From assembly GCA_032718475.1 (NCBI GenBank), contig JAUCBJ010002790.1, positions 1 to 39,617 on the forward strand: DNA of 39,617 nucleotides, in the 5' to 3' direction. Positions 1 to 10,288 of this stretch are shown here, one piece after another. Made by a program: the position numbers and the translations under genes. The stretch comes from Nemertoderma westbladi. Lineage: Eukaryota > Xenacoelomorpha > Nemertodermatida > Nemertodermatidae. Under the pieces are notes generated by a model that was not told the DNA's origin, searched no databases, and was given only the letters and a program-made list of their open reading frames with translations. How positions within the stretch are numbered: position 1 is the stretch's first letter; every line of letters begins with the position of its first letter.

Positions 1-2
1 GC

Positions 3-206
3 TGGCGAAGTAAAGACGAGGTAATACCAGATCTACTTCTCTGGCAACCAACTCATGGAAAGCGTAGTCGTGGACGACCTGCCATAACATATATAGATCA
101 ACTTGAAAGGAATACTGAACTTGGGAGAAACGAAATTGCGACAACTATGGAGAATCGGGAAGCCTGGAAGGATCTCATTTCCACTGTCCGAGTTCGCTCG
201 ACCTAG
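3..206 (+). mobile_element. C-terminal fragment of a non-LTR retrotransposon ORF2
   Basis: An open frame running in from the window edge encodes a typical non-LTR ORF2 tail: LLLWQPTHGKRSRGRP, then TYIDQL, then MENREAW, ending VRVRST and a TAG stop at 204-206. The stop merges into a short TAG repeat (about 204-211), a microsatellite 3' tail as in many APE-type LINEs. The same layout (LWQPHG, DTGL, MGDRELW, then TAG repeats) is seen in the element at 36-39.6 kb, but the residues differ enough that this is a different family. Everything upstream lies outside the window, so whether the copy is full length is unknown. Confidence 0.8.
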
Positions 207-1198
207 TAGTAGTATTTAGCGTAACAAGAAGCCAATATACTGTATTATAGTTATTTATATTTCAGTATTTAGGCACTTAATTAGGCACATAATTGTTTTT
301 CAGAAACGCGACTCAATTTGTGAGTCTCTGATCAAAGAAAACTTTGGTTCTCGGTACAGAGATGGGAATTAGTTGTGAGCGAGTTTGGTTGTGTTTTATC
401 GGAGGTTGATTAAGGTGATAATTGTCGGTTAATTAGTTCGGATGGCGTTCGGTGCTGATAGTAACGTTGCAACTATTCGAATCAACTATCTTAGCTCAAT
501 TATTAATGATGGATGCTATACATGGTGCTGATTATTATATGAAATATAAATTATTGTGAAACTCAGATAGAATTCAGGAACATTCAGTGAACTAGAACGG
601 ACATTGATATTGCGTGAAATCTTTTGAAGGTACCGGTGCTAATTGATTAGTTTGCTGTGATACTATTTTGACGGCCGTACAATATGCAGCGTACCGACAG
701 TATTAGGTTAGGGATTACTAAAGTAAATAATAATGATGATCAGACAGATGACCTTTGATTTGTATTAGTATCAATAGTATTGTTTAATAATATAGATGAA
801 TGGTGTTCTTACAGTAAAGTACACATTGAAAGTGTGTTTTTTGAAAATGTAAGACATCGATGATCAATCAACCTGTAAGAAAGTTCCAATTTAGTATATA
901 AGTATTAATATTAAATGAATTCAATGCAGAGTAATTATATTTATTGTTATTTATAAATACAATATATTTTATTATCATATGGTGCTAAAATACAATTGAT
1001 GCGTTTTTAGTTACATAATATGTACTTAATAACACTGTAAACTATTTGTAAACAGAGTGTTACTTGTATTTTATATACTTTATAATCTAAAGAAACTTTC
1101 GAGATTTTAAGTACCGTTAAAAATGTTATTCCACCCATCACCTTCTATAGTAGGTCATGTTCCGCCATAACCCGGAATATAGTATCGTAATTCAATGA
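207..1198. other. AT-rich spacer without a recognisable gene
   Basis: All frames carry frequent stops, and I see no open frame, tRNA-like sequence or inverted repeat worth reporting. The base composition is strongly AT-rich. Confidence 0.6.
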
Positions 1199-1226
1199 CC
1201 CCCCCCCCCCCCCCCCCCCCCCCCCC
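1199..1226 (+). repeat. Poly-C tract (C28)
   Basis: Twenty-eight consecutive C, directly upstream of the large minisatellite. Similar tracts occur at 9945-9961, 12470-12485, 30726-30752 and 35284-35313, so long homopolymer C is a recurring feature of repeats here. Confidence 0.95.
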
Positions 1227-1291
1227 TCTACCGACCACTTATGGGGTGAGCCAGAATTTTTATTTTTGAATCGATTCTTTAGCGTTTAAAC

Positions 1292-4200
1292 ACGTGACTC
1301 CGTCGATATTGTACCAGTCAGTGTCTCCGTCGATATTGTACCAGTACCAATCAGTGTCTCCGTCGATATTGTACCAGTCACCAGTCAGTGTCTCCGTCGA
1401 TATTGTACCAGTCACCAGTCAGTGTCTCCGTCGATATTGTACCAGTCACCAGTCAGTGTCTCCGTCGATATTGTACCAGTCTGTGTCTCCGTCGATATTG
1501 TACCAGTCTAGTGTCTCCGTCGATATTGTACCAGTCACCAGTCAGTGTCTCCGTCGATATTGTACCAGTCTGTGTCTCCGTCGATATTGTACCAGTCACC
1601 AGTCAGTGTCTCCGTCGATATTGTACCAGCACCAGTCAGTGTCTCCGTCGATATTGTACCAGTCACCAGTCAGTGTCTCCGTCGATATTGTACCAGTCAC
1701 CAGTCAGTGTCTCCGTCGATATTGTACCAGTCACCAGTCAGTGTCTCCGTCGATATTGTACCAGTCAGTGTCTCCGTCGATATTGTACCAGTCACCAGTC
1801 AGTGTCTCCGTCGATATTGTACCAGTCACCAGTCAGTGTCTCCGTCGATATTGTACCAGTCACCAGTCAGTGTCTCCGTCGATATTGTACCAGTCACCAG
1901 TCAGTGTCTCCGTCGATATTGTACCAGTCACCAGTCAGTGTCTCCGTCGATATTGTACCAGTCACCAGTCAGTGTCTCCGTCGATATTGTACCAGTCTGT
2001 GTCTCCGTCGATATTGTACCAGTCACCAGTCAGTGTCTCCGTCGATATTGTACCAGTCACCAGTCAGTGTCTCCGTCGATATTGTACCAGTCTAGTGTCT
2101 CCGTCGATATTGTACCAGTCACCAGTCAGTGTCTCCGTCGATATTGTACCAGTCACCAGTCAGTGTCTCCGTCGATATTGTACCAGTCACCAGTCAGTGT
2201 CTCCGTCGATATTGTACCAGTCACCAGTCAGTGTCTCCGTCGATATTGTACCAGTCACCAGTCTGTGTCTCCGTCGATATTGTACCAGTCAGTGTCTCCG
2301 TCGATATTGTACCAGTCACCAGTCAGTGTCTCCGTCGATATTGTACCAGTCACCAGTCAGTGTCTCCGTCGATATTGTACCAGTCACCAGTCAGTGTCTC
2401 CGTCGATATTGTACCAGTCACCAGTCAGTGTCTCCGTCGATATTGTACCAGTCACCAGTCAGTGTCTCCGTCGATATTGTACCAGTCCCAGTCAGTGTCT
2501 CCGTCGATATTGTACCAGTCACCAGTCAGTGTCTCCGTCGATATTGTACCAGTCACCAGTCTGTGTCTCCGTCGATATTGTACCAGTCACCAGTCAGTGT
2601 CTCCGTCGATATTGTACCAGTCACCAGTCAGTGTCTCCGTCGATATTGTACCAGTCAGTGTCTCCGTCGATATTGTACCAGTCACCAGTCAGTGTCTCCG
2701 TCGATATTGTACCAGTCACCAGTCAGTGTCTCCGTCGATATTGTACCAGTCACCAGTCAGTGTCTCCGTCGATATTGTACCAGTCACCAGTCAGTGTCTC
2801 CGTCGATATTGTACCAGTCACCAGTCAGTGTCTCCGTCGATATTGTACCAGTCACCAGTCAGTGTCTCCGTCGATATTGTACCAGTCACCAGTCAGTGTC
2901 TCCGTCGATATTGTACCAGTCACCAGTCAGTGTCTCCGTCGATATTGTACCAGTCACCAGTCAGTGTCTCCGTCGATATTGTACCAGTCACCAGTCAGTG
3001 TCTCCGTCGATATTGTACCAGTCACCAGTCAGTGTCTCCGTCGATATTGTACCAGTCACCAGTCAGTGTCTCCGTCGATATTGTACCAGTCAGTGTCTCC
3101 GTCGATATTGTACCAGTCAGTGTCTCCGTCGATATTGTACCAGTCACCAGTCAGTGTCTCCGTCGATATTGTACCAGTCACCAGTCAGTGTCTCCGTCGA
3201 TATTGTACCAGTCACCAGTCAGTGTCTCCGTCGATATTGTACCAGTCACCAGTCAGTGTCTCCGTCGATATTGTACCAGTCAGTGTTTCCGTCGATATTG
3301 TACCAGTCCCACGTGTCTCCGTCGATATTGTACCAGGCACCAGTCAGTGTCTCCGTCGATATTGTACCAGTCAGTGTCTCCGTCGATATTGTACCAGTCA
3401 CCAGTCAGTGTCTCCGTCGATATTGTACCAGTCACCAGTCAGTGTCTCCGTCGATATTGTACCAGTCACCAATCAGTGTCTCCGTCGATATTGTACCAGT
3501 CACCAGTCAGTGTCTCCGTCGATATTGTACCAGTCACCAGTCAGTGTCTCCGTCGATATTGTACCAGTCACCAGTCAGTGTCTCCGTCGATATTGTACCA
3601 GTCAGTGTCTCCGTCGATATTGTACCAGTCACCAGTCAGTGTCTCCGTCGATATTGTACCAGTCAGTGTCTCCGTCGATATTGTACCAGTCACCAGTCAG
3701 TGTCTCCGTCGATATTGTACCAGTCAGTGTCTCCGTCGATATTGTACCAGTCACCAGTCAGTGTCTCCGTCGATATTGTACCAGTCTGTGTCTCCGTCGA
3801 TATTGTACCAGGCACCAGTCAGTGTCTCCGTCGATATTGTACCAGTCACCAGTCAGTGTCTCCGTCGATATTGTACCAGTCACCAGTCAGTGTCTCCGTC
3901 GATATTGTACCAGTCACCAGTCAGTGTCTCCGTCGATATTGTACCAGTCACCAGTCTGTGTCTCCGTCGATATTGTACCAGTCACCAGTCAGTGTCTCCG
4001 TCGATATTGTACCAGTCACCAATCAGTGTCTCCGTCGATATTGTACCAGTCACCAGTCAGTGTCTCCGTCGATATTGTACCAGTCAGTGTCTCCGTCGAT
4101 ATTGTACCAGTCACCAGTCAGTGTCTCCGTCGATATTGTACCAGTCTGTGTCTCCGTCGATATTGTACCAGTCACCAGTCAGTGTCTCCGTCGATATTGT

Positions 4201-4455
4201 ACCAGTCACCAGTCAGTGTCTCCGTCGATATTGTACCAGTCACCAATCAGTGTCTCCGTCGATATTGTACCAGTCACCAGTCAGTGTCTCCGTCGATATT
4301 GTACCAGTCACCAGTCAGTGTCTCCGTCGATATTGTACCAGTCACCAGTCAGTGTCTCCGTCGATATTGTACCAGTCACCAGTCAGTGTCTCCGTCGATA
4401 TTGTACCAGTCACCAGTCAGTGTCTCCGTCGATATTGTACCAGTCACCAGTCAGA
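1292..4455 (+). repeat. Large minisatellite of 34-bp and 27-bp units
   Basis: A tandem array of roughly 95-100 units. Each unit begins GTGTCTCCGTCGATATTGTA and continues CCAGTCACCAGTCA (34 bp). A common short variant lacks the 7-bp CCAGTCA duplication (27 bp), and a 27-bp form ends in T (GTCT). Substitutions are few: CCAATCA near 3470, 4020 and 4243, CCAGGCA near 3333 and 3809, GTGTTTCC near 3290. The unit has no stop in any forward frame, and 34-bp units shift the frame by one while 27-bp units do not. All three frames therefore stay open for long stretches (for example 1294-4491 and 1545-4514). Those frames start at GTG or other non-ATG codons, give only cycling SVSPSILYQ / VSVDIVPV / QCLRRYCTS peptides, and are read as artefacts. 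Confidence 0.95.
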
Positions 4456-4499
4456 CACATAACAAATACACCAAACAATGTACCGGTATAAAGGTATTA

Positions 4500-5075
4500 T
4501 CCAACATAACATAACATATAGGATTACCCCTAAAGCTTTGCAGCTTATTTCCAAGGGGGTCCTTTATGTTACTTGGTTACAAATACAATATTACACTACG
4601 CTAACCTAAAACCAATATAAAACGTAATTACATTATGTACATGTACAACTTTACCGAGAGCGTGACAATGTCCGACTCAACGATAAAGATGTAATGTACA
4701 GAACAATTTATTATAAAACGTAATTACAGTATAAATAGTAAATAATTAATAAACTAATAACTTACTGTAGGACTATTGTACCTATTTTTACATTGCACAC
4801 GGAGATGAGATTTAACTGCAGATTTAAAAGAATGTTGATTATTTAGGTTTTTAATTTCATTAGGCAGAGCGTTCCAATTTTTAATGCCGTTAAAAAAGAA
4901 AGTATCAGATTCAAAGGATTTACAATTCGGGAGGTAGAAGTTTGAAGCACTAGCTCTGGTACTGTAAGAGTGTGTATCGCTTACTCTGTCGAATTTTTGT
5001 TTCTGTTTCTGTACCGCTGCAGCCAATTCATTAATTGTAAGAGGCGCCACCCTGTCCGACAAGTTAAACCTATAA
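4500..5075 (-). mobile_element. 5'-truncated LINE: ORF2 C-terminus plus complete 3' end
   Basis: On the minus strand, 5072-4754 encodes about 105 residues, including TRASASNFYLP, a SFESDTFFFNGIKNWNALP stretch and FKSAVKSHLRV, then a TAA/TAG-type end. The pattern TR..S..N.Y.P....SF...G...WN.LP..I....FK is the usual C-terminus of CR1/Jockey-like LINE reverse transcriptases. The following 3' UTR ends in ACCCCCTTGGAAATAAGCTG and GGGGTAATCC, then an ATGTT pentamer repeat at 4503-4520, the tail type used by many such LINEs. There is no ATG at the apparent start (TTG). The 5' part is missing, as expected for incomplete target-primed reverse transcription. The 3' tail abuts the minisatellite. Confidence 0.8.
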
Positions 5076-6483
5076 TAAACAACCCTTGGCGCACAATGCT
5101 AAGCTAAATAATCCTAAACCTCTTAACAATTAATTATATTTGTTAGATAATTCATAGTTATTTATTTATCCATATGAACTCATTATCTCACACAGACTGT
5201 ATAGACTACCGTCTAGACTAGATAACTATATATAGCCTTTATCTCATTCAATAGACTGGAAATTTATTATAAAGCTGTTACAGTAAACATCACAATAGCT
5301 TGTTCTACGAAACACATAAAAGTTACCGTAGACATTTATTTACAACGTCTGGTTCTGCGAAACACTTAATCTCCAACTGCAAATAATACAGTAGTACATA
5401 TTAATATCTACATGCGTCTTATATTTTTCACTTTGATCGACTCGCGCCACCAAGGATGTTATTACGTTACGTTACGGTATCTTTCAGGAATACCGTAATT
5501 CAATATTTTTCCGTAACGTAAACCGTAACGTAATAGCTTTTTCAATACCGTAACGTAATATTACTGTATATTTTTACCGTAAACCGTAACGTAATATTTG
5601 TTTTATCTACCAAGCAATCATTTTGGACAAAAAAGTAAATCTTTCGACAACAAACTTTCACACTTGAACGTTCTAGCTATTCAATATAAAGCTAAATAAT
5701 TTTAGGTTTTGTTTGTCTGTATACGGTATCCTTATAGCCTGTTTCCTGGCTTCTCCAGTTATTTATGATGAAGTTTTAATTAATAATTAATTAATAGTTA
5801 AATTAAGTTTTAATTAAACATTGATTAAGTTTTAATTAATGTTAAGCTAACTAGGGCTACTGACTGAACTATTTATACTGAGTCTCTGCTCTATCCTAGC
5901 TGTAGCCTATAACAACGCAGTATGCTGTAATGGTATAGATCATAGATTTACAGGACAGGTCAGTAGGTTCCATGGTACGCCAACCTACAGGGCCACCGCT
6001 ACCTGTATGCCTTATTATGACAACCTATTACAACACAAGCCAAGCCGTTCTACCAATTTAAAGTTATTTTTATGTTAAGTTAATTTGCAATTTCAAAATA
6101 TTGAAACTATAATTTTCAGATTTTCAGACAAAATTAGTGAAAACTATTTAATTAACTATATAATTAGAAAAACTTGTGCACTCAACTTTAGGGTTTCAAA
6201 CTCAACAATTTCAGGGTGCGCAAAAATTATGTACAATTATTTATTTGTATCGAATTAATTCAATAAGCATAATTACAAAAACATTCCCCACTAATAAATA
6301 AAATTAGAATAATTAGCAATAAACAATATTAAGTGGTGTTTTATGAACAATGATGGTTATAGTTAGTAGATAATCATATAATAATTGATCTTTGTCGGTA
6401 AATTAATCTACTATTAGGTAAGTATATCTATCGGAATCTTATGTCCTTTAAAATTTATTCAGTAATATTTCTCAGAACCCGCA
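5076..6483. other. AT-rich spacer with a CCGTAACGTAA motif cluster
   Basis: No gene is seen. Between 5460 and 5600 the motif CCGTAACGTAA or its reverse complement TTACGTTACGG occurs about five times in both orientations, so the stretch could fold. The 300 bases before the heat-shock ORF contain no clean heat-shock element (alternating GAA/TTC triplets at proper spacing). TTCTCAGAA at 6470-6478 has the wrong spacing. Confidence 0.6.
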
Positions 6484-7047
6484 ATGTATCGCATTGAAGT
6501 TCGGAAAAGGGAGACGCGATTCTGGGATGGGATTGAGAAACGGGACCATGGCCATTTTATGCTGCGACCGACCCACGATAATGAGCTGAGGCCCCGCTGG
6601 GACGCAGCCATGGTGGGACCGCGAGACGCCTCCCTGCGGCCGTTAGTGGAACACAAACACAAAGACTTGGATGCGGTTGAGCAGGAAGTTGAGGACCTTA
6701 TGGCCTCCCACTTCCCTCATCTTAAGGACGCCGACGGCCGTTTCCATTTGCACTTCGACGTTAAAGGATTCCAGTCAAATAACCTCAAAGTCCAGTTGCT
6801 AGACAAAGGAAAGGTCACTGTCGAGGGGAGCATGGAGAAATTCGAAGAGCGAGAGGGAAAGCGGGATTCAGTTAAACGTCGGTTCTTCCGGACCATTTCA
6901 CTTCCGGATAACGTTAAACCGGACTCGTTAAAGTGTGCCTTCTCCGAGGACGGAGTTCTTTCGTTGGACGCGGAAAGGAGCGAAACCAAAGAGTCGAAAC
7001 CAATCGAAATCACGGTGAAGAGTGATCAGGCATTTAAGGCATACTAG
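6484..7047 (+). CDS. Small heat-shock protein (HSP20/alpha-crystallin family)
   Basis: A 187-residue protein in one exon, starting at a true ATG. Residues 1-83 are the variable N-terminal arm, with many Arg/His/Trp. Residues about 84-163 form the alpha-crystallin domain: GRFHLHFDVKGF opens it, LLDKGKVTVEGS is the central strand pair, FFRTISLPDNV follows, and CAFSEDGVLSLDA is the family's conserved A-x-x-x-(D/N)-G-V-L signature. The tail contains PIEITVK, matching the I-x-I/V motif that docks into neighbouring dimers. Family members are ATP-independent chaperones that bind unfolding proteins as large cytosolic oligomers. The length is normal for metazoan members. No intron is needed. The nearest AATAAA after the stop is around 7826, so the 3' UTR end is uncertain. 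Function is assigned by family, not by orthology to a named gene. Confidence 0.93.
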   Translation: MYRIEVRKRETRFWDGIEKRDHGHFMLRPTHDNELRPRWDAAMVGPRDASLRPLVEHKHKDLDAVEQEVEDLMASHFPHLKDADGRFHLHFDVKGFQSNNLKVQLLDKGKVTVEGSMEKFEEREGKRDSVKRRFFRTISLPDNVKPDSLKCAFSEDGVLSLDAERSETKESKPIEITVKSDQAFKAY

Positions 7048-8397
7048 ATCAGTGCACTACACTATGGAACGCATAAAACTGTACATTTAGAGGCTAATTT
7101 ATTGTTTCACAGATTTTGGGGTGAGTCACAAATTTTGTGAATCTTCACATACAGTTTAGTTAAGGCCAAATTGTCTGTCAATCACCCTGTCTGTTTGTCT
7201 TTCCTTGCTCAATGTTCAATATATCCTCAATGTCGGAACTCGCTTGTGTTGATGATTACATTTGTTTGTGAGAACCTAAAGTTCAGAAAGAAACAATAAT
7301 AATAATTACAGATCATTTCACTCGGATGGTTTCCAATATAACAATCATTTTACACTAAACAATAATGTCTATTTGTTCGAACTAAAAAGTAAATTAAAAA
7401 CTTATTTAATACTTCGATACTATTAAATAAGAAATTATTGTGTTAAGTTCCACATATCCCATCCCAATTAATTTACTAATGAGTATGGAATGTAAAAACT
7501 AGACAATATTCTAGGATTGTACTAAAGTTAGTGGCTAATTAATTCATTGTAATTAATAAGCTGGAGCATAAGTCGCCTGCCTCGTTACGCTTTTAAGTAT
7601 TAATTAATATGTGATAGTTGTATTTATTTTTATATTTCGTGAATTTGTGTGCTGCTTCAACTGGAGTTTGATCTTTAGTTAGTACCACCGGAACGGTGTT
7701 AGTGCTAAATTATTATTCGGAGAATATTTATGTTTGTTGTGTAAAAATATTATAATCAATAATAATAGTTTAATTTAATATAATATTTGTTTTGTATTTG
7801 GAATTTGTTTATAAATTTAGGTTATAATAAAATGGGATAATAAACTATATATAATACAGAAAACTAGCGCTTTTTATCCCGCTAACTCTGAGGACATCTA
7901 TAATCTGTCTTACAAGCTTTCTATCTAGTCCACCCACTTGCCAATTATCTGAAATAGAAAACGTAAATACAAAAAGTGCGCGAAAAATATGATGAAAATG
8001 CACATGCTGGTTACAAAAAATGTAGTACCGGAAAATAAAATTGAAAATAAAGGAGGAATAGCCTTTTTAGTAAAATTAAATTATTAAAATCTCAAGCGGA
8101 GGACTAATGAGCCAAAACCTTGGGAGAGTAATCGTACACCTCCCCACCTCTATATTGTGTCTAGTTGTAGATATATTCCAATGTACTTGAGACAGTAAAC
8201 ACGACGTACCTCTCGTGTCTATGCTCCTGCTACTTTCATTCTGCTTATCTCAATACTATCATAATGCTTAACGCAATGCTGCCCATGACTCCAACACTAG
8301 AAACATAGGGGAGGTGAGGGGAGGCTGAGGGAGGAGGCTCCCTCTAGTGATTCTGAGAGTACCGGTACTCCTAAGTCATCAGCAAAGTCGAGATCAG
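7048..8397. other. Intergenic AT-rich DNA, no gene seen
   Basis: This holds the 3' flank of the heat-shock gene and spacer. An AATAAA at about 7826-7831 is a possible but distant polyadenylation signal. No open frame of note and no RNA gene. Confidence 0.55.
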
Positions 8398-9663
8398 GGG
8401 CGGTATTCATAAATGTGACTAACTAGGAACTTAGTCCTAGTCACATCAAGTTAGTAAGTGCTTGTACTAATTCGGTATTCAGAGAAGTTGGTGCTACTCT
8501 TATTACTAACGTATTTAGTACTAGTTGTTGCTAAACTCGTATTTATAGAATTTAGTCTTACTTAAGTTAGTATTAGCTGCAACTTAAATTTCTTGTCACA
8601 AGAAGATGTGACTAAGTTGGTAAGAACGCTTACTTATTCTATGTTGGCCTTCATACATACAGTATGGTTATTATGTTACTGACGACTCTGTCCACATTAT
8701 ACTCTCTCTTGTTTTTCTAGCATTCTGTGTTCATTGCAAATGTGTTGTTGCAGAGAAACTGTCAAATGTAACGACGTAAAGCTTTTTGTTTTTTAAACAT
8801 ATATCCGACTTAAATTTCCAAATTTCAGCTTACATTCTTGAATGGTGAGATTGCTCCCTAACGGTCCGGGTCCGTTGAAAAATGTGTTTCGCTAAAGAAT
8901 TCTACCATTCGCGAACTTTCGCAAGATAAAAAAGCGGTAGCGTTCCCACTTCATTATTTTCCTCTCTATTACCGAATTGTAAATAATGGTATTCGATAAT
9001 GGTAGCCAATTGATTTATCGCCTTACTTACTGACTAAAAATTATAATTTTTCACTAAAATTTTAACAGGAAATCACTAAAATATTCAGTTTCCACTAAAA
9101 TCTATTATTTATAAATTATTGCTAAAATGTGGGAAAGGGCAGGTTACAGTGCCACGTTATTCAAACCTAAATAATGAAGGGATTTTATTACAACAGGCCG
9201 TAACAGATTTATTTTTGATGAAAATATAGTTTAGGGATAATTAAATTGCGTGGAGGAAATATATATTTGATAACGAAAAAAATTTACTGGAAAACAGGAA
9301 TTGTTTTAGTGACCAATAAAATTAATGGGTTTAATGTAGGCTACCAATACTAGTAAAACAGTATACCACTAAACATAGAGACATGCCGGGCATAGCTACC
9401 GTCCTTAAGTTAAAACTGAAAGCTTTTCGATAAACATAAGTTAAAGTACCGGCACTGCTACTAATAGGCTAGAACTAAGGTTAGTATAACAGTTTATGAA
9501 TACTGATATTTTTTAAGGGCTAGTTGAAACTAAGTTAAGTCAATGCTCTTACTAAAATCAGTTGTTTTTAGTAACAGATAGCTCTTACCAAACATAGTTG
9601 CAGCTCTTACTAAAAGCTGTCACTAAGTAGCTGTAACTAATACTAACTCTATGAATACCGCCC
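8398..9663. mobile_element. Non-autonomous TIR DNA transposon
   Basis: The left end reads GGGCGGTATTCATA and the right end TATGAATACCGCCC, an inverted repeat of at least 14 bp (one more G/C pair is shared outside). Both ends are flanked by CAG (8395-8397 and 9664-9666), a possible 3-bp target-site duplication. The subterminal parts are rich in dispersed copies of short motifs such as TTAGTAAG and ACTAAG on both arms, typical of transposase-binding regions. The ~1.27 kb interior has no open frame, so the copy would depend on a transposase made elsewhere. The superfamily is uncertain; the short duplication and G-rich ends suggest a PIF/Harbinger-like or related cut-and-paste element. Confidence 0.75.
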
Positions 9664-10288
9664 CAGGTACATAATCAACCACAATTATGAACAAGAATGA
9701 TGCAAGTGTGTCACCCACCAAGGTGGACTCCCCATAACATTTCGAAAGGATCTGTGTCACCATCAACAGTAGAAACAAATGTCGTCGCCTCTCAATGTTA
9801 AATTACCAATTTAGTGAAAGGATCAGGTTTCGGTGGCACGTTGTTCTATCCAAAGTCAATGATAGAACAGGTTTAATTTTTGAGAGTAATCAGCTGTTAT
9901 TAGCATCGATTTTCCCCATTAATTTAATTGCGTCGAACCTCCCGCCCCCCCCCCCCCCCCCTCCCCCTCTATCTCCGATCAATGGGATCCATCATGCTAT
10001 TCAATATAATTCTATTGTATCGCTTTGCTACAATGGAGATTAAAACGAGCCCAAAAACAGTCTCTATAATTATTATACATAATGTTTGTTTAAATAAAAT
10101 TATTTAAATAATAAATATTATAATTATATTTATTAAATATTGCGAATCTGTAAGATAATTTATATTAAAATTATAAATAGTAAAGTAAAAAAGTAAATCC
10201 CCAAACCTCTTTATATTAAAATATATTCCCATTAATTACTTGCCATCGACTGCCTAATTAATTAATGTCGCTATTAATTAACGCGACT
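9664..10288. other. Spacer containing a poly-C repeat and the FLAD1 3' flank
   Basis: A dispersed repeat with C17 lies at 9945-9961 (see separate entry). The AT-rich stretch 10070-10288 would be the 3' UTR of the minus-strand FAD synthase gene. It has an AATAAA on the minus strand at 10129-10134. Confidence 0.55.
9880..9968 (+). repeat. Dispersed poly-C-bearing repeat, copy 1
   Basis: Contains GAGTAATCAGCTGTTATT, then TCGATTTTCCCC and, 35 bp further, C17 at 9945-9961. The same order (GAGTAATCAGATGTTATT, TCGATTTTCTCC, poly-C) recurs at about 12415-12490 on the same strand, so the two are copies of one repeat family. Its boundaries are not clear. Confidence 0.65.

Noticed and set aside
1292-4455. 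CRISPR-like look of regularly spaced repeats
   Set aside because: Units are contiguous with no unique spacers, and the DNA is animal nuclear.
1294-4514. Forward open frames of 1065, 989, 777 and 235 codons
   Set aside because: They are the minisatellite read in three frames, start at non-ATG codons, and encode only short cycling peptides.
6459-7013. Antisense frames over the heat-shock gene
   Set aside because: Shadow frames without domains; the alpha-crystallin frame accounts for the sequence.
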